Of a DNA stretch of 34,711 bases, positions 1 to 8,848 are shown one piece after another. The stretch is taken from NCBI GenBank assembly GCA_937863225.1, contig CALMEI010000010.1, positions 1 through 34,711 on the forward strand, in the 5' to 3' direction. Position numbers and translations under genes: made by a program. Under the pieces are notes generated by a model that saw only the letters and a program-made list of their open reading frames with translations, was not told the origin of the DNA and ran no database searches. Position 1 is the stretch's first letter; each line of letters begins with the position of its first letter. The DNA comes from an uncultured Polaromonas sp. (GTDB lineage: Bacteria; Pseudomonadota; Gammaproteobacteria; Burkholderiales; Burkholderiaceae_C).

Positions 1-1496
1 ACGGTGTGTCCGTCGCCAAAGAAATCGAACTCAAAGACAAACTGCAAAACATGGGTGCGCAGATGGTCAAAGAAGTCGCTTCAAAGACTTCTGACATCGC
101 AGGCGACGGTACAACGACCGCGACCGTATTGGCACAAGCCATCGTGCGCGAAGGCATGAAGTACGTGGTAGCCGGCGGCAACCCAATGGATTTGAAGCGT
201 GGTATCGACAAAGCCGTTGCCGCATTGGTAGCTGAATTGAAAAAGGCTTCAAAAGCCACCACCACTTCTAAGGAAATCGCACAAGTCGGTTCTATCTCTG
301 CCAACTCTGACGAAACCATCGGCAAAATCATTGCTGATGCGATGGACAAAGTGGGCAAAGAAGGCGTCATCACTGTGGAAGACGGCAAGTCTTTGGACAG
401 CGAACTCGATGTGGTTGAAGGCATGCAGTTTGACCGTGGCTATTTGTCACCTTACTTCATCAATAACCCAGAAAAGCAAGCCGCTTTGTTGGACAACCCA
501 TTTGTGTTGCTGTACGACAAGAAAATCAGCAACATCCGTGACTTGTTGCCCACATTGGAGCAAGTCGCTAAAGCCGGTCGCCCACTCTTGATCATTGCTG
601 AAGATGTCGATGGCGAAGCCTTGGCCACTTTGGTGGTGAACACCTTGCGCGGCATCTTGAAAGTGGTTGCAGTCAAAGCCCCAGGCTTTGGCGACCGTCG
701 CAAAGCCATGTTGGAAGACATCGCTATTTTGACCGGCGGTAAAGTCATCGCTGAAGAAGTCGGCATGTCACTCGAGAAAGTCACTCTGGCTGATTTGGGT
801 ACCGCCAAGCGCGCAGAAATCGGCAAAGAAAACACCATCATCATCGACGGTGCGGGCGCAGCTGCTGACATCGAAGCGCGCGTCAAACAAGTGCGTGTGC
901 AAATCGAAGAAGCCACTTCTGATTACGACAAAGAAAAACTGCAAGAGCGTGTTGCCAAGCTCGCTGGCGGTGTGGCTGTTATCAAAGTGGGTGCTGCCAC
1001 TGAAGTTGAAATGAAAGAGAAAAAAGCCCGCGTTGAAGACGCTCTGCACGCCACCCGCGCTGCAGTGGAAGAGGGCATTGTCTCTGGTGGTGGCGTGGCA
1101 TTGCTGCGTGCCCGTCAAGCGGTTGGCACATTGAAAGGTGACAACGAAGACCAAAACCACGGTATCGCTTTGGTGTTCAAAGCCATCGAAGCGCCGTTGC
1201 GCGAAATCGTTTACAACGCAGGTGGCGAAGCCTCTGTGGTGGTCAATGCGGTCTTGGCTGGCAAAGGCAACTATGGTTTCAATGCAGCCAACGACACCTA
1301 TGGCGACATGATCGACATGGGTATTTTGGACCCAACCAAAGTGACCCGCACAGCCTTGCAAAACGCAGCATCAGTGGCATCACTCATGCTGACTACAGAA
1401 TGCATGATCTCCGAGTCACCAAAAACCGATGCACCAATGCCTATGGGCGGTGGCGACATGGGTGGTATGGGCGGCATGGGTGGTATGGGTATGTAA
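1..1496 (+). CDS. groEL: Chaperonin GroEL (60 kDa), 5' end outside the window
   Basis: This is the large subunit of the GroEL/GroES folding machine, an ATP-driven cytosolic double ring. The frame is open from the first base. The first complete codons read [13 protein letters not shown], which matches E. coli GroEL from about residue 53, so about 52 N-terminal residues lie outside the window. The ATP-site block [12 protein letters not shown] is present, its Asp corresponding to E. coli D87. The block [16 protein letters not shown] carries the Asp equivalent to D398. The protein ends in the flexible Gly-Gly-Met tail ([15 protein letters not shown]) before TAA. Length and content from the break onward are normal, with no frameshift. 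groES is expected just upstream. A strong hairpin terminator follows about 45 bases after the stop. Confidence 0.98.
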   Translation, partial: GVSVAKEIELKDKLQNMGAQMVKEVASKTSDIAGDGTTTATVLAQAIVREGMKYVVAGGNPMDLKRGIDKAVAALVAELKKASKATTTSKEIAQVGSISANSDETIGKIIADAMDKVGKEGVITVEDGKSLDSELDVVEGMQFDRGYLSPYFINNPEKQAALLDNPFVLLYDKKISNIRDLLPTLEQVAKAGRPLLIIAEDVDGEALATLVVNTLRGILKVVAVKAPGFGDRRKAMLEDIAILTGGKVIAEEVGMSLEKVTLADLGTAKRAEIGKENTIIIDGAGAAADIEARVKQVRVQIEEATSDYDKEKLQERVAKLAGGVAVIKVGAATEVEMKEKKARVEDALHATRAAVEEGIVSGGGVALLRARQAVGTLKGDNEDQNHGIALVFKAIEAPLREIVYNAGGEASVVVNAVLAGKGNYGFNAANDTYGDMIDMGILDPTKVTRTALQNAASVASLMLTTECMISESPKTDAPMPMGGGDMGGMGGMGGMGM

Positions 1497-1503
1497 ACCC
1501 AAG

Positions 1504-1530
1504 CCGTTCGCACTGAGCCAGTCGAAGTGC
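1504..1530. repeat. Short hairpin element after groEL, REP-like
   Basis: The stretch contains GCACT (1510-1514) and AGTGC (1526-1530) as inverted arms around GAGCCAGTCGA. From memory it resembles a dispersed intergenic word, close to TTCGACAGGCTCAGTGCGAA on the other strand, found many times in betaproteobacterial genomes. Only this one copy is seen in the window, so its repeat status here is an inference. Confidence 0.4.
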
Positions 1531-1539
1531 AAACAAACT

Positions 1540-1575
1540 AAAAGCCCCGCAAACTGCAAGGTTTGCGGGGCTTTT
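1540..1575. terminator. Bidirectional intrinsic terminator after groEL
   Basis: Arms 1544-1554 (GCCCCGCAAAC) and 1561-1571 (GTTTGCGGGGC) pair perfectly around a six-base loop. Four A's precede the stem and four T's follow it. The symmetric A/T flanks let it end groEL from the left and the minus-strand gene (stop at 1596) from the right. Confidence 0.93.
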
Positions 1576-1595
1576 CATGTTTCAATGCATCAACT

Positions 1596-3116
1596 TTAAC
1601 ATCCACAGCCATAACTATAAGTATCCGTTCCTAGCAAATGCCAATGCCCTGCTATATTGACGAAAAACGCTCGATACCAGGCATCATCTGTTTTTGTCGG
1701 CCCATCCAAATGGCCTGGGCCAATGCCCACACCCTCCCAAACTAACAAATCTGTTATGCCATCAGAGTTGATATCAAAATGAAATTCTTTAGATGCAACA
1801 AAACCAGTCTTCTCGCGAATAAGCTTTTGTTTCACGACGTTTACCGAAGAGGTCTGCTGTGGCAAAGGGTGTTTGGTGAAAAAATACATGAGCTTGTTAC
1901 CGTTCTTTTTAGGTCGCTCGTAATCAGCATGCCCATTGTTTTTGGCATAGTTGATTGAAATCATTGGATCAGCGTCACCAAAGTCAAAGCCCCCTTCGTA
2001 GTCTTCACACATCGAAAGTTCGGTGTCTCCAACCTCGGGATAGGTAACACGAAGATATGTAGATTCCGACTGAATATTATTTCCAAGGTTAAAAAGCGTA
2101 TTTTTAAACACGGGATGCGTCAATGACCTAGTGACCTCTGAAATATCCCATATACCAGCCCGTTCGAATTGATCATCTTTCGTCAATAATTTGTTGTATC
2201 TGGTTTGTATCGTTTGAATAATTTGAAATTTAGCAGCAATTTTTTCTGTATGCGTGGTTGGCGCAGCAATCTCATTTTGATTTTGGAAGTAGGAGCTGGT
2301 GATTGTTGGTAGTTCGAGATACTCAATAAAGCTTAGTAATTTAGGTGGGACATATATACCAAACCGTCCTTGATTGCCGTCAAGTGTACGAAGATCCAAA
2401 ACACCAATTAAATACTCTGATTGCTTATCTAGTGTGGAGCCAATCCAATCTTTACTTTTTACATTATCAATCGAACCAAATTTTTTGATTACTTTTCGCT
2501 CCTCATTCCTCATATTTCGAGCTTTTGCTTTTAGATCAACCCAGCGCAAATAGGGCGCGGGCGGTGTTAAAAGAATCCCTTTTGCTAAATGCTCTTTCAT
2601 CCTTTCAAACTCTGGTATTTTTGGTCTGCCTGCTAGTTGTTCTGCTTCAGTATCGTTTTTGGGATTCTTCCTCTTTCTTTCTAGATATCTTCCGTACTCT
2701 GCCAATGCCTCATAGCTTGGTTTCAGCCAAAATGCACGCTCTGGGTTGTAATTTGGATTTGGAGTCTTGTTGTCATCTAAATATACGTTAGATATTTCTC
2801 GCGGCTTAATGATGCTTGTGCTCAAATACTCGCACGCTGTGAATCCATGTAGTGTTGGTTGTCCATCGGCTACCAACTCAACCTCGCAGAATTTGCCGTT
2901 AGTTGTTGCAGCGATTAAATTTACAGTCGTATTTAACACCATGTGTGTGATCACGGGTGCTGCCAAACTAGCCTGCTCTCGCAAATTTACGCCTGATCCA
3001 TTTACCCAGCGTTTATTCTGCGGAAATGCTAGAGGATCAGAAAAACACGCCGTACCCAATAGGTTGAGGAGCAACATTATCGAGAATTGACGGCATATTC
3101 GATGTAGCGTTGTCAT
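1596..3116 (-). CDS. Unrecognised exported protein with SH3-like domain
   Basis: I do not recognise this gene as a named family. Starting at the ATG of MTTLHRICRQ it encodes about 506 residues. An upstream in-frame ATG at 3200 would add 28 residues. I prefer 3116 because it puts a basic stretch directly before the hydrophobic run SIMLLLNLLGTA, making a normal signal peptide, and an AAGGA lies 12 bases upstream. A Cys follows this run (GTAC), but the lipobox is poor, so lipidation is uncertain. The next 65 or so residues (WVNGSGVNLREQASLAAPVI...) look like a bacterial SH3 domain, usually a wall- or protein-binding module. Near the C-terminus, DINSDGITDLLVWEG resembles the calcium-binding repeat pattern DxNxDGxxDL. 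The protein ends in YGCGC. The gene is clearly richer in A+T than groEL or ybiB beside it, which suggests foreign or poorly conserved origin. Its role is unknown. Confidence 0.75.
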   Translation of the reverse strand: MTTLHRICRQFSIMLLLNLLGTACFSDPLAFPQNKRWVNGSGVNLREQASLAAPVITHMVLNTTVNLIAATTNGKFCEVELVADGQPTLHGFTACEYLSTSIIKPREISNVYLDDNKTPNPNYNPERAFWLKPSYEALAEYGRYLERKRKNPKNDTEAEQLAGRPKIPEFERMKEHLAKGILLTPPAPYLRWVDLKAKARNMRNEERKVIKKFGSIDNVKSKDWIGSTLDKQSEYLIGVLDLRTLDGNQGRFGIYVPPKLLSFIEYLELPTITSSYFQNQNEIAAPTTHTEKIAAKFQIIQTIQTRYNKLLTKDDQFERAGIWDISEVTRSLTHPVFKNTLFNLGNNIQSESTYLRVTYPEVGDTELSMCEDYEGGFDFGDADPMISINYAKNNGHADYERPKKNGNKLMYFFTKHPLPQQTSSVNVVKQKLIREKTGFVASKEFHFDINSDGITDLLVWEGVGIGPGHLDGPTKTDDAWYRAFFVNIAGHWHLLGTDTYSYGCGC

Positions 3117-3282
3117 ACAAGTTTTCAATCCTTGATCGAAGGTTATGCATATATTAAGTGAAAAACGTTTTCCTGAGAATTTACACATATGGGATCTCAC
3201 CTACACCTTTCAGGGTATTCAAGCTGGCTGATTTCTTCGTTATCCTTGGCGCTGTCTTTTATTTTTTATTGAATCAACCATC

Positions 3283-4227
3283 ATGAGCATCGCAAAATAC
3301 ATCAAAGTCATTGGTCGTGGCAAGGACGGGGCTAAGCCGGTTAATCGGGAAGAAGCGACAGATTTGATGTTGCAGATTTTGGATGGCAAGGTGTCTGATT
3401 TAGAGGTGGGTGGGTTTTGCATTGCCATGCGCATCAAAGGTGAAACCGAGCTGGAAAATGCCGGTTTTTTGGACGCGTTGGACCAGCGCATGAACAAAAT
3501 TAAAAGCGCTTGCCCTGTGGTGGTCATTCCCACTTACAACGGCGCACGCAAACTGCCAGCGCTGACCCCGCTATTGGCATTGCTGTTGGCGCGCGAAGGT
3601 AAAAAGCATGGCTTTGCCGTGCTGATGCATGGTGCCATGAGCGACGACACCCGCGTCAGCAGTTTTGAAATTTTGCAAGCATTCGGCAACACCACCACCA
3701 CTAAATCGTTGGTGTTTTTGAATGACAACCAGTCAACCTTGTCAACAGGTCAAATGGCTTATGTGGACACCCATGTGTTGTCGCAAGGTTTGGGTAAACT
3801 GCTCAATGTGCGACGCACCATTGGCCTGCGCAACCCCGCGCACAGCATTGTGAAACTGATGAATCCTGTTGACGATTCACAACCAGCGTGTGTGATCACC
3901 AGCTACACGCACCCTGAATACTTGCACTCTATGACAGCAACATTCAAGTACATGGGTACGCAAGCCATGCTGATGCGCGGCACCGAAGGAGAACCGGTGG
4001 CAGACGCCAGACGCACACCTGAGATGAACGTATTTAAAAATGGTGTCACAACGTGCGTACAAGAAGCACAAGCAGGCAGTTTGGTGAAATTACCAGATTT
4101 GCCGGCAGACATCTCAGCCGAGAACACTGCGCGTTACATGGAAGCTGTGTTGCATGGCGCCAAGCCTGTGCCTGAACCGATAGCGACTCAGGTGAAACAC
4201 ATTGTTGAATTGATGCGCACCAATTAG
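3283..4227 (+). CDS. ybiB: YbiB/TrpD2-like nucleic-acid-binding protein
   Basis: The 314-residue protein belongs to the TrpD2/YbiB family. These proteins have the fold of anthranilate phosphoribosyltransferase but bind nucleic acid instead of making tryptophan; E. coli YbiB is about 320 residues and is linked to the SOS response. The helical N-terminal domain (MSIAKYIKVIGRGKDGAK, then EEATDLMLQILDGKVSDLEVGGF) matches the TrpD fold. The phosphoribosyl-pyrophosphate motif GTGGD of true TrpD is replaced by PTYNGARKLPAL, as in YbiB, which argues against trpD. The ATG at 3283 lacks a clear Shine-Dalgarno sequence. It stands alone between the minus-strand SH3-like gene and the fcc pair. Confidence 0.88.
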   Translation: MSIAKYIKVIGRGKDGAKPVNREEATDLMLQILDGKVSDLEVGGFCIAMRIKGETELENAGFLDALDQRMNKIKSACPVVVIPTYNGARKLPALTPLLALLLAREGKKHGFAVLMHGAMSDDTRVSSFEILQAFGNTTTTKSLVFLNDNQSTLSTGQMAYVDTHVLSQGLGKLLNVRRTIGLRNPAHSIVKLMNPVDDSQPACVITSYTHPEYLHSMTATFKYMGTQAMLMRGTEGEPVADARRTPEMNVFKNGVTTCVQEAQAGSLVKLPDLPADISAENTARYMEAVLHGAKPVPEPIATQVKHIVELMRTN

Positions 4228-4351
4228 CGATTGATAAACTCGATTTTAAGACTACTTAATTTGAGACAGTTTCTGATAATTTGATTTCCTGAACGTCAGA
4301 CTTTGTGATATTGTTTGCAAAAGCAAGCCTATTTTGCTGCGAAGGATAGAC

Positions 4352-4675
4352 ATGATGCGCGCACTTGTTCTCAGAATTAGCTTACTGATGGTCTGCCTCG
4401 CTGTAACAGTCCAGGCGAAGGCGCAAGTCAACACTGAACCCAGTGAATTGCAAGTCCAAGTCTGGGCTGCGGCATGCATGGCTTGCCATGGCACCAACGG
4501 CAAAGCGGAAGGTGCGGGTCGGCCCTTGGCAGGGCAGCCGGCCGATACCTTGATCAAAATCCTAAATTTTGCGAAATCAGGTCTTTATACAGGTTTGGTC
4601 ATGCCGCAAATTGCCAAAGGTTACAGCGATGATGAACTTAAGCGCATCGCGACCTATTTTTCACAAATCAAATAA
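4352..4675 (+). CDS. Small c-type cytochrome, FccA-like sulfide dehydrogenase subunit
   Basis: This is a periplasmic monohaem cytochrome of about 107 residues that probably takes electrons from the flavoprotein encoded next. I place the start at the tandem ATG ATG at 4352, with AAGGA at 4342-4346, rather than the TTG at 4334. Residues 1-25 form a Sec signal peptide (basic MMRALVLR, hydrophobic LLMVCLAVTV, then QAKAQ). The haem-binding motif is C42-M-A-C45-H46, and M84 in GLVMPQIAKG is the likely axial Met. The C-terminal helix YSDDELKRIATYFSQIK is typical of class I cytochrome c. Only 16 bases separate it from the flavoprotein gene, so they form an operon. A single-haem subunit is shorter than the dihaem FccA of phototrophs. 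Confidence 0.85.
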   Translation: MMRALVLRISLLMVCLAVTVQAKAQVNTEPSELQVQVWAAACMACHGTNGKAEGAGRPLAGQPADTLIKILNFAKSGLYTGLVMPQIAKGYSDDELKRIATYFSQIK

Positions 4676-4691
4676 AAATAGTGAGCCCACC

Positions 4692-5954
4692 ATGACACTG
4701 TCTCGTCGCACTTTGATACAAGCAGCCGGTGCTGGCTTGTTCAGCAGTTCCGTTCTGGCTCAGAATAAAGCGGCTGCCAATATCGTCATCATCGGAGGTG
4801 GTTTTGCCGGCGCTACGGCAGCCAAATACCTCAAGCGTTTTAATCCGCGATTGAACATCACATTGATAGAGCCCAACGATGCCTTCATCATGTGCCCGAT
4901 GAGCAACCGTGTCATCACGGGCAGCATGAATATACGCGACATCACACGAGCCTATAGTGCCTTTACCACGAAATATGGCATCAAATGGATGCACGCGTCA
5001 GCAGACGCCATTGATCCCGATAAACGCCAAGTGCGTGTCGGTAAAGATGTGGTGTCCTACGACCGATTGATAGTTTCACCTGGAATTGATTTTAATTACG
5101 ACGCGATAGGCGGAATGGGTAATGCCGCCGCACAATTGGCGATACCGCACGCGTGGAAAGCAGGTGAGCAAACCAGACGCTTGAAAGACCAGTTGTACGC
5201 CATGCCGCAAGGTGGTGTGATTGCCATGCACATTCCCAAAGTGCCCTACCGTTGCCCACCTGGGCCGTACGAGCGTGCCAGTTTGTTGGCCAACTTTTTG
5301 AAAAGCAAAAACCCCAAAGCAAAATTGTTCGTGTTTGACAGTAACCCTGACATTCAGGCCAAAAAGGGTTTGTTTGAAAAAGTGTGGAAAACCAATTTCC
5401 CAAGCCAATTGGAATACATACCCAATGCTGCCATTGAAAGCGTGGATGTGGCATCCAAAACCATGACCTTTGAAGTTTTGCCAAAACTCAAAGCCGATGT
5501 GTTGAACATCATCCCACCGCAACGCTGCGGTGGCATTGCATCGCGCTCAGGTTTGGCGAATGTTGACAGGCGTTGGTGTGGCGTTGACTTTTTAAGTTAC
5601 GCGTCTTTGGTGCACCCTGATATACATGTCTTGGGTGATTCGATTGCCAGTCCGCCGGGTATGCCAAAGTCAGGTCACATGGCAAACCAAGAAGCCAAAG
5701 TTTGCGCTGCGGCCATTGCGGCTTGGTCACTCGGTCAGGCCATACCCAGCATGCCCATTATTGCCAACACATGCTATAGCTTTGTGTCCGAAACAGAAGC
5801 CATGCATGTGACGGGCGTTTATCGCTATGATGCCGCCAAAAAAACCATGGCAGCCGTTGCAGGCGCTGGCGGTCTGTCGGTAGCGCCCACGCTTTTAGAA
5901 GGCATTCACGCCATGGGTTGGGCAGGCAATATTTTGGCGGATTCGTTGGAATAA
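4692..5954 (+). CDS. fccB: Flavocytochrome c sulfide dehydrogenase, flavoprotein subunit (FccB/SoxF type)
   Basis: It oxidises sulfide in the periplasm and passes electrons to the cytochrome subunit encoded just upstream. The 420-residue product starts with a twin-arginine signal (SRRTLIQAAGAGLFSSSVLAQ), fitting export of a folded FAD protein. GGGFAG at 35-40 is the Rossmann FAD-binding loop. C68, in IMCPMSN, sits where FccB links FAD covalently through Cys. C188 (YRCPPGPYER) and C361 (NTCYSF) fall where the family has its redox disulfide. Length matches FccB. A longer reading from 4569 only overlaps the cytochrome gene and would bury the Tat signal, so the ATG at 4692 is chosen. The residue-to-family matching is from memory of the Allochromatium protein. 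No sox genes are in view. Confidence 0.9.
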   Translation: MTLSRRTLIQAAGAGLFSSSVLAQNKAAANIVIIGGGFAGATAAKYLKRFNPRLNITLIEPNDAFIMCPMSNRVITGSMNIRDITRAYSAFTTKYGIKWMHASADAIDPDKRQVRVGKDVVSYDRLIVSPGIDFNYDAIGGMGNAAAQLAIPHAWKAGEQTRRLKDQLYAMPQGGVIAMHIPKVPYRCPPGPYERASLLANFLKSKNPKAKLFVFDSNPDIQAKKGLFEKVWKTNFPSQLEYIPNAAIESVDVASKTMTFEVLPKLKADVLNIIPPQRCGGIASRSGLANVDRRWCGVDFLSYASLVHPDIHVLGDSIASPPGMPKSGHMANQEAKVCAAAIAAWSLGQAIPSMPIIANTCYSFVSETEAMHVTGVYRYDAAKKTMAAVAGAGGLSVAPTLLEGIHAMGWAGNILADSLE

Positions 5955-5994
5955 GCCGCAGCTAAATCCACGTTAAAAAACCAAAAGACTGGGT

Positions 5995-7518
5995 CTAAAC
6001 TTCGCGCCTGAGTGCCGGGAACAAAATCACATCACGGATGCTCGGGCTATCGGTCAGCAGCATCATCAAGCGGTCAATGCCGATGCCGCAGCCGCCGGTG
6101 GGTGGCATGCCGTATTCCAGGGCGCGCACAAAGTCGTGGTCATAAAACATGGCTTCGTCGTCGCCGTCGTCTTTGGCGGCCACTTGTGCATGAAAGCGCG
6201 CCGCTTGGTCTTCGGCATCGTTCAGCTCGCTAAAGCCATTGCCAAACTCGCGACCTGTGATGTAGAGCTCAAAGCGTTCGGTCACTTCGGGTCTGTCGTC
6301 GTTGGCGCGTGCCAGTGGTGATATTTCGGTGGGATGCTCCATGATGAAGGTCGGCTGCCAGAGTTTCTCTTCGACCGCTTCTTCAAAATACAGCACTTGC
6401 AAACTGGCCAAAGAACGACTTGATAATTTATGTTTGGCTTCGGTCATGCCGAGTTTTTTCACCGCGTTGATGAGCCATTCAACATTGTTCACGTTGTCAC
6501 CCGCATCGGTGTGTTTGCGAATCGCTTCAACGATGGTGAGCCGTTCAAAGGGCTGGCTTAAATCGACGGCCTTGCCACCATAAGTGAGTTGCAGCGAGCC
6601 TGTTGCTGTGTTGGCAACATGGCGAATGATGGATTCGGTATAAGCCATTAAATCGTTGTAATCCCAGTAGGCAGCGTAAAACTCCATCATGGTGAATTCG
6701 GGATTGTGGCGCACGCTGATGCCTTCGTTGCGGTAGCTGCGGTTGATTTCAAACACTCGCTCAAAGCCGCCCACAATCAAACGTTTCAGATACAGCTCTG
6801 GCGCAATGCGCAAATACATTTCTTGGTCCAGCGCGTTGTGGTGTGTTTGGAACGGTTTGGCATTCGCACCGCCCGGAATGGGGTGCAACATCGGTGTTTC
6901 AACTTCTAAAAAGTCGTTGGCAACCATGAATTCACGAATGCTGCTGACCGCTTTGCTGCGTGCTTTGAAACGGTTGCGGGCATGTTCGTCGGTGATCAAA
7001 TCAACATAGCGCTGGCGGTATTTGGTTTCTTGATCCGCCATGCCGTGAAATTTGTCGGGCAAGGGGCGCAGGCTTTTGGTCAACAAACGCACTTGTGTCG
7101 CATGAATCGACAATTCACCCGTTTTGGTTTTAAACAATGTACCCACACATGCCACGATGTCACCCAAGTCCCAGTGTTTGAAACTGGCGTGAATGTCTTC
7201 GCCCACACCGTCGTTGGTCACATAGATTTGAATTTGTCCGGTACTGTCTTGCAAGGTCGCAAAACTGGCTTTGCCCATGACGCGTTTGAGCATCATGCGC
7301 CCTGCCACGCTGGCGACTATCTTTTTCGGATCCAACTCGTCTTTGGCTTCACCATCGTAAGCAGCGGTCAATTGATGCGAGCGGTCTTTGGGCTTGAAGT
7401 CATTGGGAAACGCCACGCCTTTGCCATCCAGTTGCGCTTGGCGAATGGTTTTGAGTTTTTCGCGGCGCTCAAGAATCAATTGATTTTCATCGGTGGCGTG
7501 TGTGAGGGTATCGGACAT
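5995..7518 (-). CDS. lysS: Lysyl-tRNA synthetase, class II
   Basis: It charges tRNA-Lys with lysine in the cytosol. From the ATG at 7518 the product has 507 residues, close to E. coli LysS (505). A TTG start at 7575 would add a 19-residue tail without family support. The N-terminal OB-fold anticodon-binding domain covers about residues 65-150 ([20 protein letters not shown]). The class II catalytic domain follows. Motif 2 is at about 258-280 ([19 protein letters not shown]) and motif 3 near the end ([13 protein letters not shown]). The gene converges on fccB, with 40 bases between the stops and no clear terminator there. No strong Shine-Dalgarno sequence precedes the ATG. A terminator for the upstream lipoprotein gene lies between them, so lysS probably has its own promoter within 7519-7620. 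Confidence 0.97.
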   Translation of the reverse strand: MSDTLTHATDENQLILERREKLKTIRQAQLDGKGVAFPNDFKPKDRSHQLTAAYDGEAKDELDPKKIVASVAGRMMLKRVMGKASFATLQDSTGQIQIYVTNDGVGEDIHASFKHWDLGDIVACVGTLFKTKTGELSIHATQVRLLTKSLRPLPDKFHGMADQETKYRQRYVDLITDEHARNRFKARSKAVSSIREFMVANDFLEVETPMLHPIPGGANAKPFQTHHNALDQEMYLRIAPELYLKRLIVGGFERVFEINRSYRNEGISVRHNPEFTMMEFYAAYWDYNDLMAYTESIIRHVANTATGSLQLTYGGKAVDLSQPFERLTIVEAIRKHTDAGDNVNNVEWLINAVKKLGMTEAKHKLSSRSLASLQVLYFEEAVEEKLWQPTFIMEHPTEISPLARANDDRPEVTERFELYITGREFGNGFSELNDAEDQAARFHAQVAAKDDGDDEAMFYDHDFVRALEYGMPPTGGCGIGIDRLMMLLTDSPSIRDVILFPALRREV

Positions 7519-7618
7519 GTTGGATGGGTTGCTGTGTTGGGTCTTGAACGTGCAACGCAAAGGCTGCTGGTTCAAGGCTGTAAAAGTCGGTATGTGTCAG
7601 TGGGGTATTTTAAGGGCG

Positions 7619-7651
7619 AAAAAAAAGAGCAACCTTACGGGTGCTCTTTTT
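7619..7651 (-). terminator. Intrinsic terminator of the lipoprotein gene
   Basis: Arms 7622-7634 and 7639-7651 pair around TTAC with one A-G mismatch. On the minus strand the stem is followed by a run of U's from the A tract at 7619-7626. It lies 20 bases past the lipoprotein stop, and separates that gene from lysS. The T run on the plus side makes it partly bidirectional. Confidence 0.85.
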
Positions 7652-7670
7652 AAGTATAAAACCCGATTAA

Positions 7671-8210
7671 TTAACGGTACCCACTGTCTTTGGCGTCGTG
7701 GATGATTTTGACCAATCGGCCACTGCCATAGCGACCGCGGTACCAAGATGAATTCTCAGCAAAGATCAAACGGCCTGCGCCTTTGTAGGCGAATTCAGTG
7801 CGATAACGGTCATTGCCGTAGTAGTAAGGTATCCAAGCTTTGCCCGTGATGTAGGAGCCTTCGTCGTTGGGATTGCCAATGGTGTCAACCACTTGTCGCA
7901 TGGACATGCCAATTTGCACTTTGGTGAATCGGCTGCCAGGGGCTGGATTGCCAATCACCTCGCCCTTTTGTCCGTTGATGCCAACGACTTCGCGGGTGTT
8001 GGCTTTGCGCTCGGCATCGCGTGCTTTTTCGGCCGCTTTTTCTTGCTCTTTGCGTGCACGCTCTTGTTCTTTCGGGTCGGGTTGTGCGGGTGCAGCCGCC
8101 GTTGTTGTGCCGGCCGCAGGTTGCTCACCTTTGCTGGCGCAACCGCCTAGAATAAACGTGGTGCTAACCAACACGGCCAGTAAACTGGTTTTTGTCGTCA
8201 ATGAAATCAT
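7671..8210 (-). CDS. Outer-membrane lipoprotein with BamE/SmpA-like domain
   Basis: The 179-residue product begins MISLTTKTSLLAVLVSTTF and has a clear lipobox, L21-G22-G23-C24, so it should be lipidated on C24. The start is fixed by AGGAG eight bases before the ATG at 8210, which rules out the longer reading from 8315. Residues 25-75 are a low-complexity linker with Ala/Pro, then a charged helix of Arg, Lys, Glu and Ala. The C-terminal part (FTKVQIGMSMRQVVDTIGNPND, then AWIPYYYGNDRYRTEFAY) fits the SmpA/OmlA/BamE fold, where GMSxxQVxxxIGxP is the hallmark. BamE is usually shorter and is part of the outer-membrane protein insertion machine. This looks like a paralogue with an added linker, so I do not assign the bamE symbol. 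Confidence 0.85.
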   Translation of the reverse strand: MISLTTKTSLLAVLVSTTFILGGCASKGEQPAAGTTTAAAPAQPDPKEQERARKEQEKAAEKARDAERKANTREVVGINGQKGEVIGNPAPGSRFTKVQIGMSMRQVVDTIGNPNDEGSYITGKAWIPYYYGNDRYRTEFAYKGAGRLIFAENSSWYRGRYGSGRLVKIIHDAKDSGYR

Positions 8211-8330
8211 AGGGCGTGCTCCTAAATGGTTGTGAAGGAAATGCAATTTTGCGAGGGTGAATTTAACCTCTGCAATGATTGTAGTCCTTAAAATCAGACT
8301 TGGGTTAAAAATCATTTAAATACCCCGAAC

Positions 8331-8378
8331 GCTATAAATACAATAGCACTTTAGGCAATATTTATGCCGGCTACAGGC
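8331..8378 (+). repeat. Copy A of a dispersed palindromic repeat
   Basis: GCTAT (8331-8335) and ATAGC (8343-8347) form a hairpin with a 7-base loop. After a 5-base spacer comes AGGCAATATTTATGCC and then GGCTACAGGC. It aligns without gaps to copies at 11601, 22689, 27525 and 34571. Its right half forms the last codons and stop of the minus-strand Lrp-type gene. Confidence 0.85.
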
Positions 8379-8848
8379 ATATTTGGCATAAATTTTGTGC
8401 GCTGGGTGCTGAAATATGTTTTCACGTTTCGCACGTTGGCGTCTTGTGTAAAGAGGCGCTGTGACAGCGACAAATAGGCCGGCATGTCATGTGCATACAC
8501 AACCAGGCAAAAGTCAGGGCCAGGCGTGACGCGGTAGCTCTGTTGTACAGCGGGATCTTGGGCGATGCGCTGCTCAAACGCGGTCATGTGTTCATCGCCT
8601 TGCTTGTCCAAGGTGATTTCGACTATCGCTGTCAAACCATGGCCTTGAACTTTGGCCAGCACGTCGGGGTTGAGCAGGGCAACTTGACGTTCTATCAAGC
8701 CATGGTCTTTCAGTGCTTTGACCCGTCGCAAACAAGTGGGTGGCGAAATATGCAATCGTTCAGCCAGGGCTTGGTTGCTCAGGCTGGCATCGGTTTGAAG
8801 CAAGTCCAGTAACTTGGCATCTGTTTTATCTATGATTATTTGTTTCAT
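8351..8848 (-). CDS. Lrp/AsnC-family transcriptional regulator
   Basis: This 165-residue DNA-binding regulator has the Lrp/AsnC layout. An N-terminal winged helix-turn-helix covers about residues 5-60 (LLDLLQTDASLSNQALAERLHISPPTCLRRVKALKDHGLI). An effector-binding RAM domain covers about 70-150 (TAIVEITLDKQGDEH..., VTPGPDFCLVVYAHD). Such proteins usually sense amino acids and often repress themselves. It is divergent from glmS across a very AT-rich gap. The last residues, MPVAGINIA plus the stop, are encoded by dispersed repeat copy A, so the tail may be a late addition. The ATG at 8848 has no obvious Shine-Dalgarno sequence. The ligand cannot be told from sequence. Confidence 0.93.
   Translation of the reverse strand: MKQIIIDKTDAKLLDLLQTDASLSNQALAERLHISPPTCLRRVKALKDHGLIERQVALLNPDVLAKVQGHGLTAIVEITLDKQGDEHMTAFEQRIAQDPAVQQSYRVTPGPDFCLVVYAHDMPAYLSLSQRLFTQDANVRNVKTYFSTQRTKFMPNMPVAGINIA

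Noticed and set aside
768-1361. A 197-codon open frame on the minus strand of groEL
   Set aside because: It runs opposite a highly conserved gene, has His/Phe-rich shadow composition and no family resemblance.
6982-7653. A 223-codon plus-strand frame over the start of lysS
   Set aside because: It is antisense to lysS and its content mirrors lysS codons; no domain or ribosome-binding site supports it.
8253-8270. Imperfect palindrome GAGGGTGAATTTAACCTC upstream of the lipoprotein gene as an operator
   Set aside because: Only 14 of 18 bases are symmetric and no second copy is seen in the window, so support is too weak for a feature.
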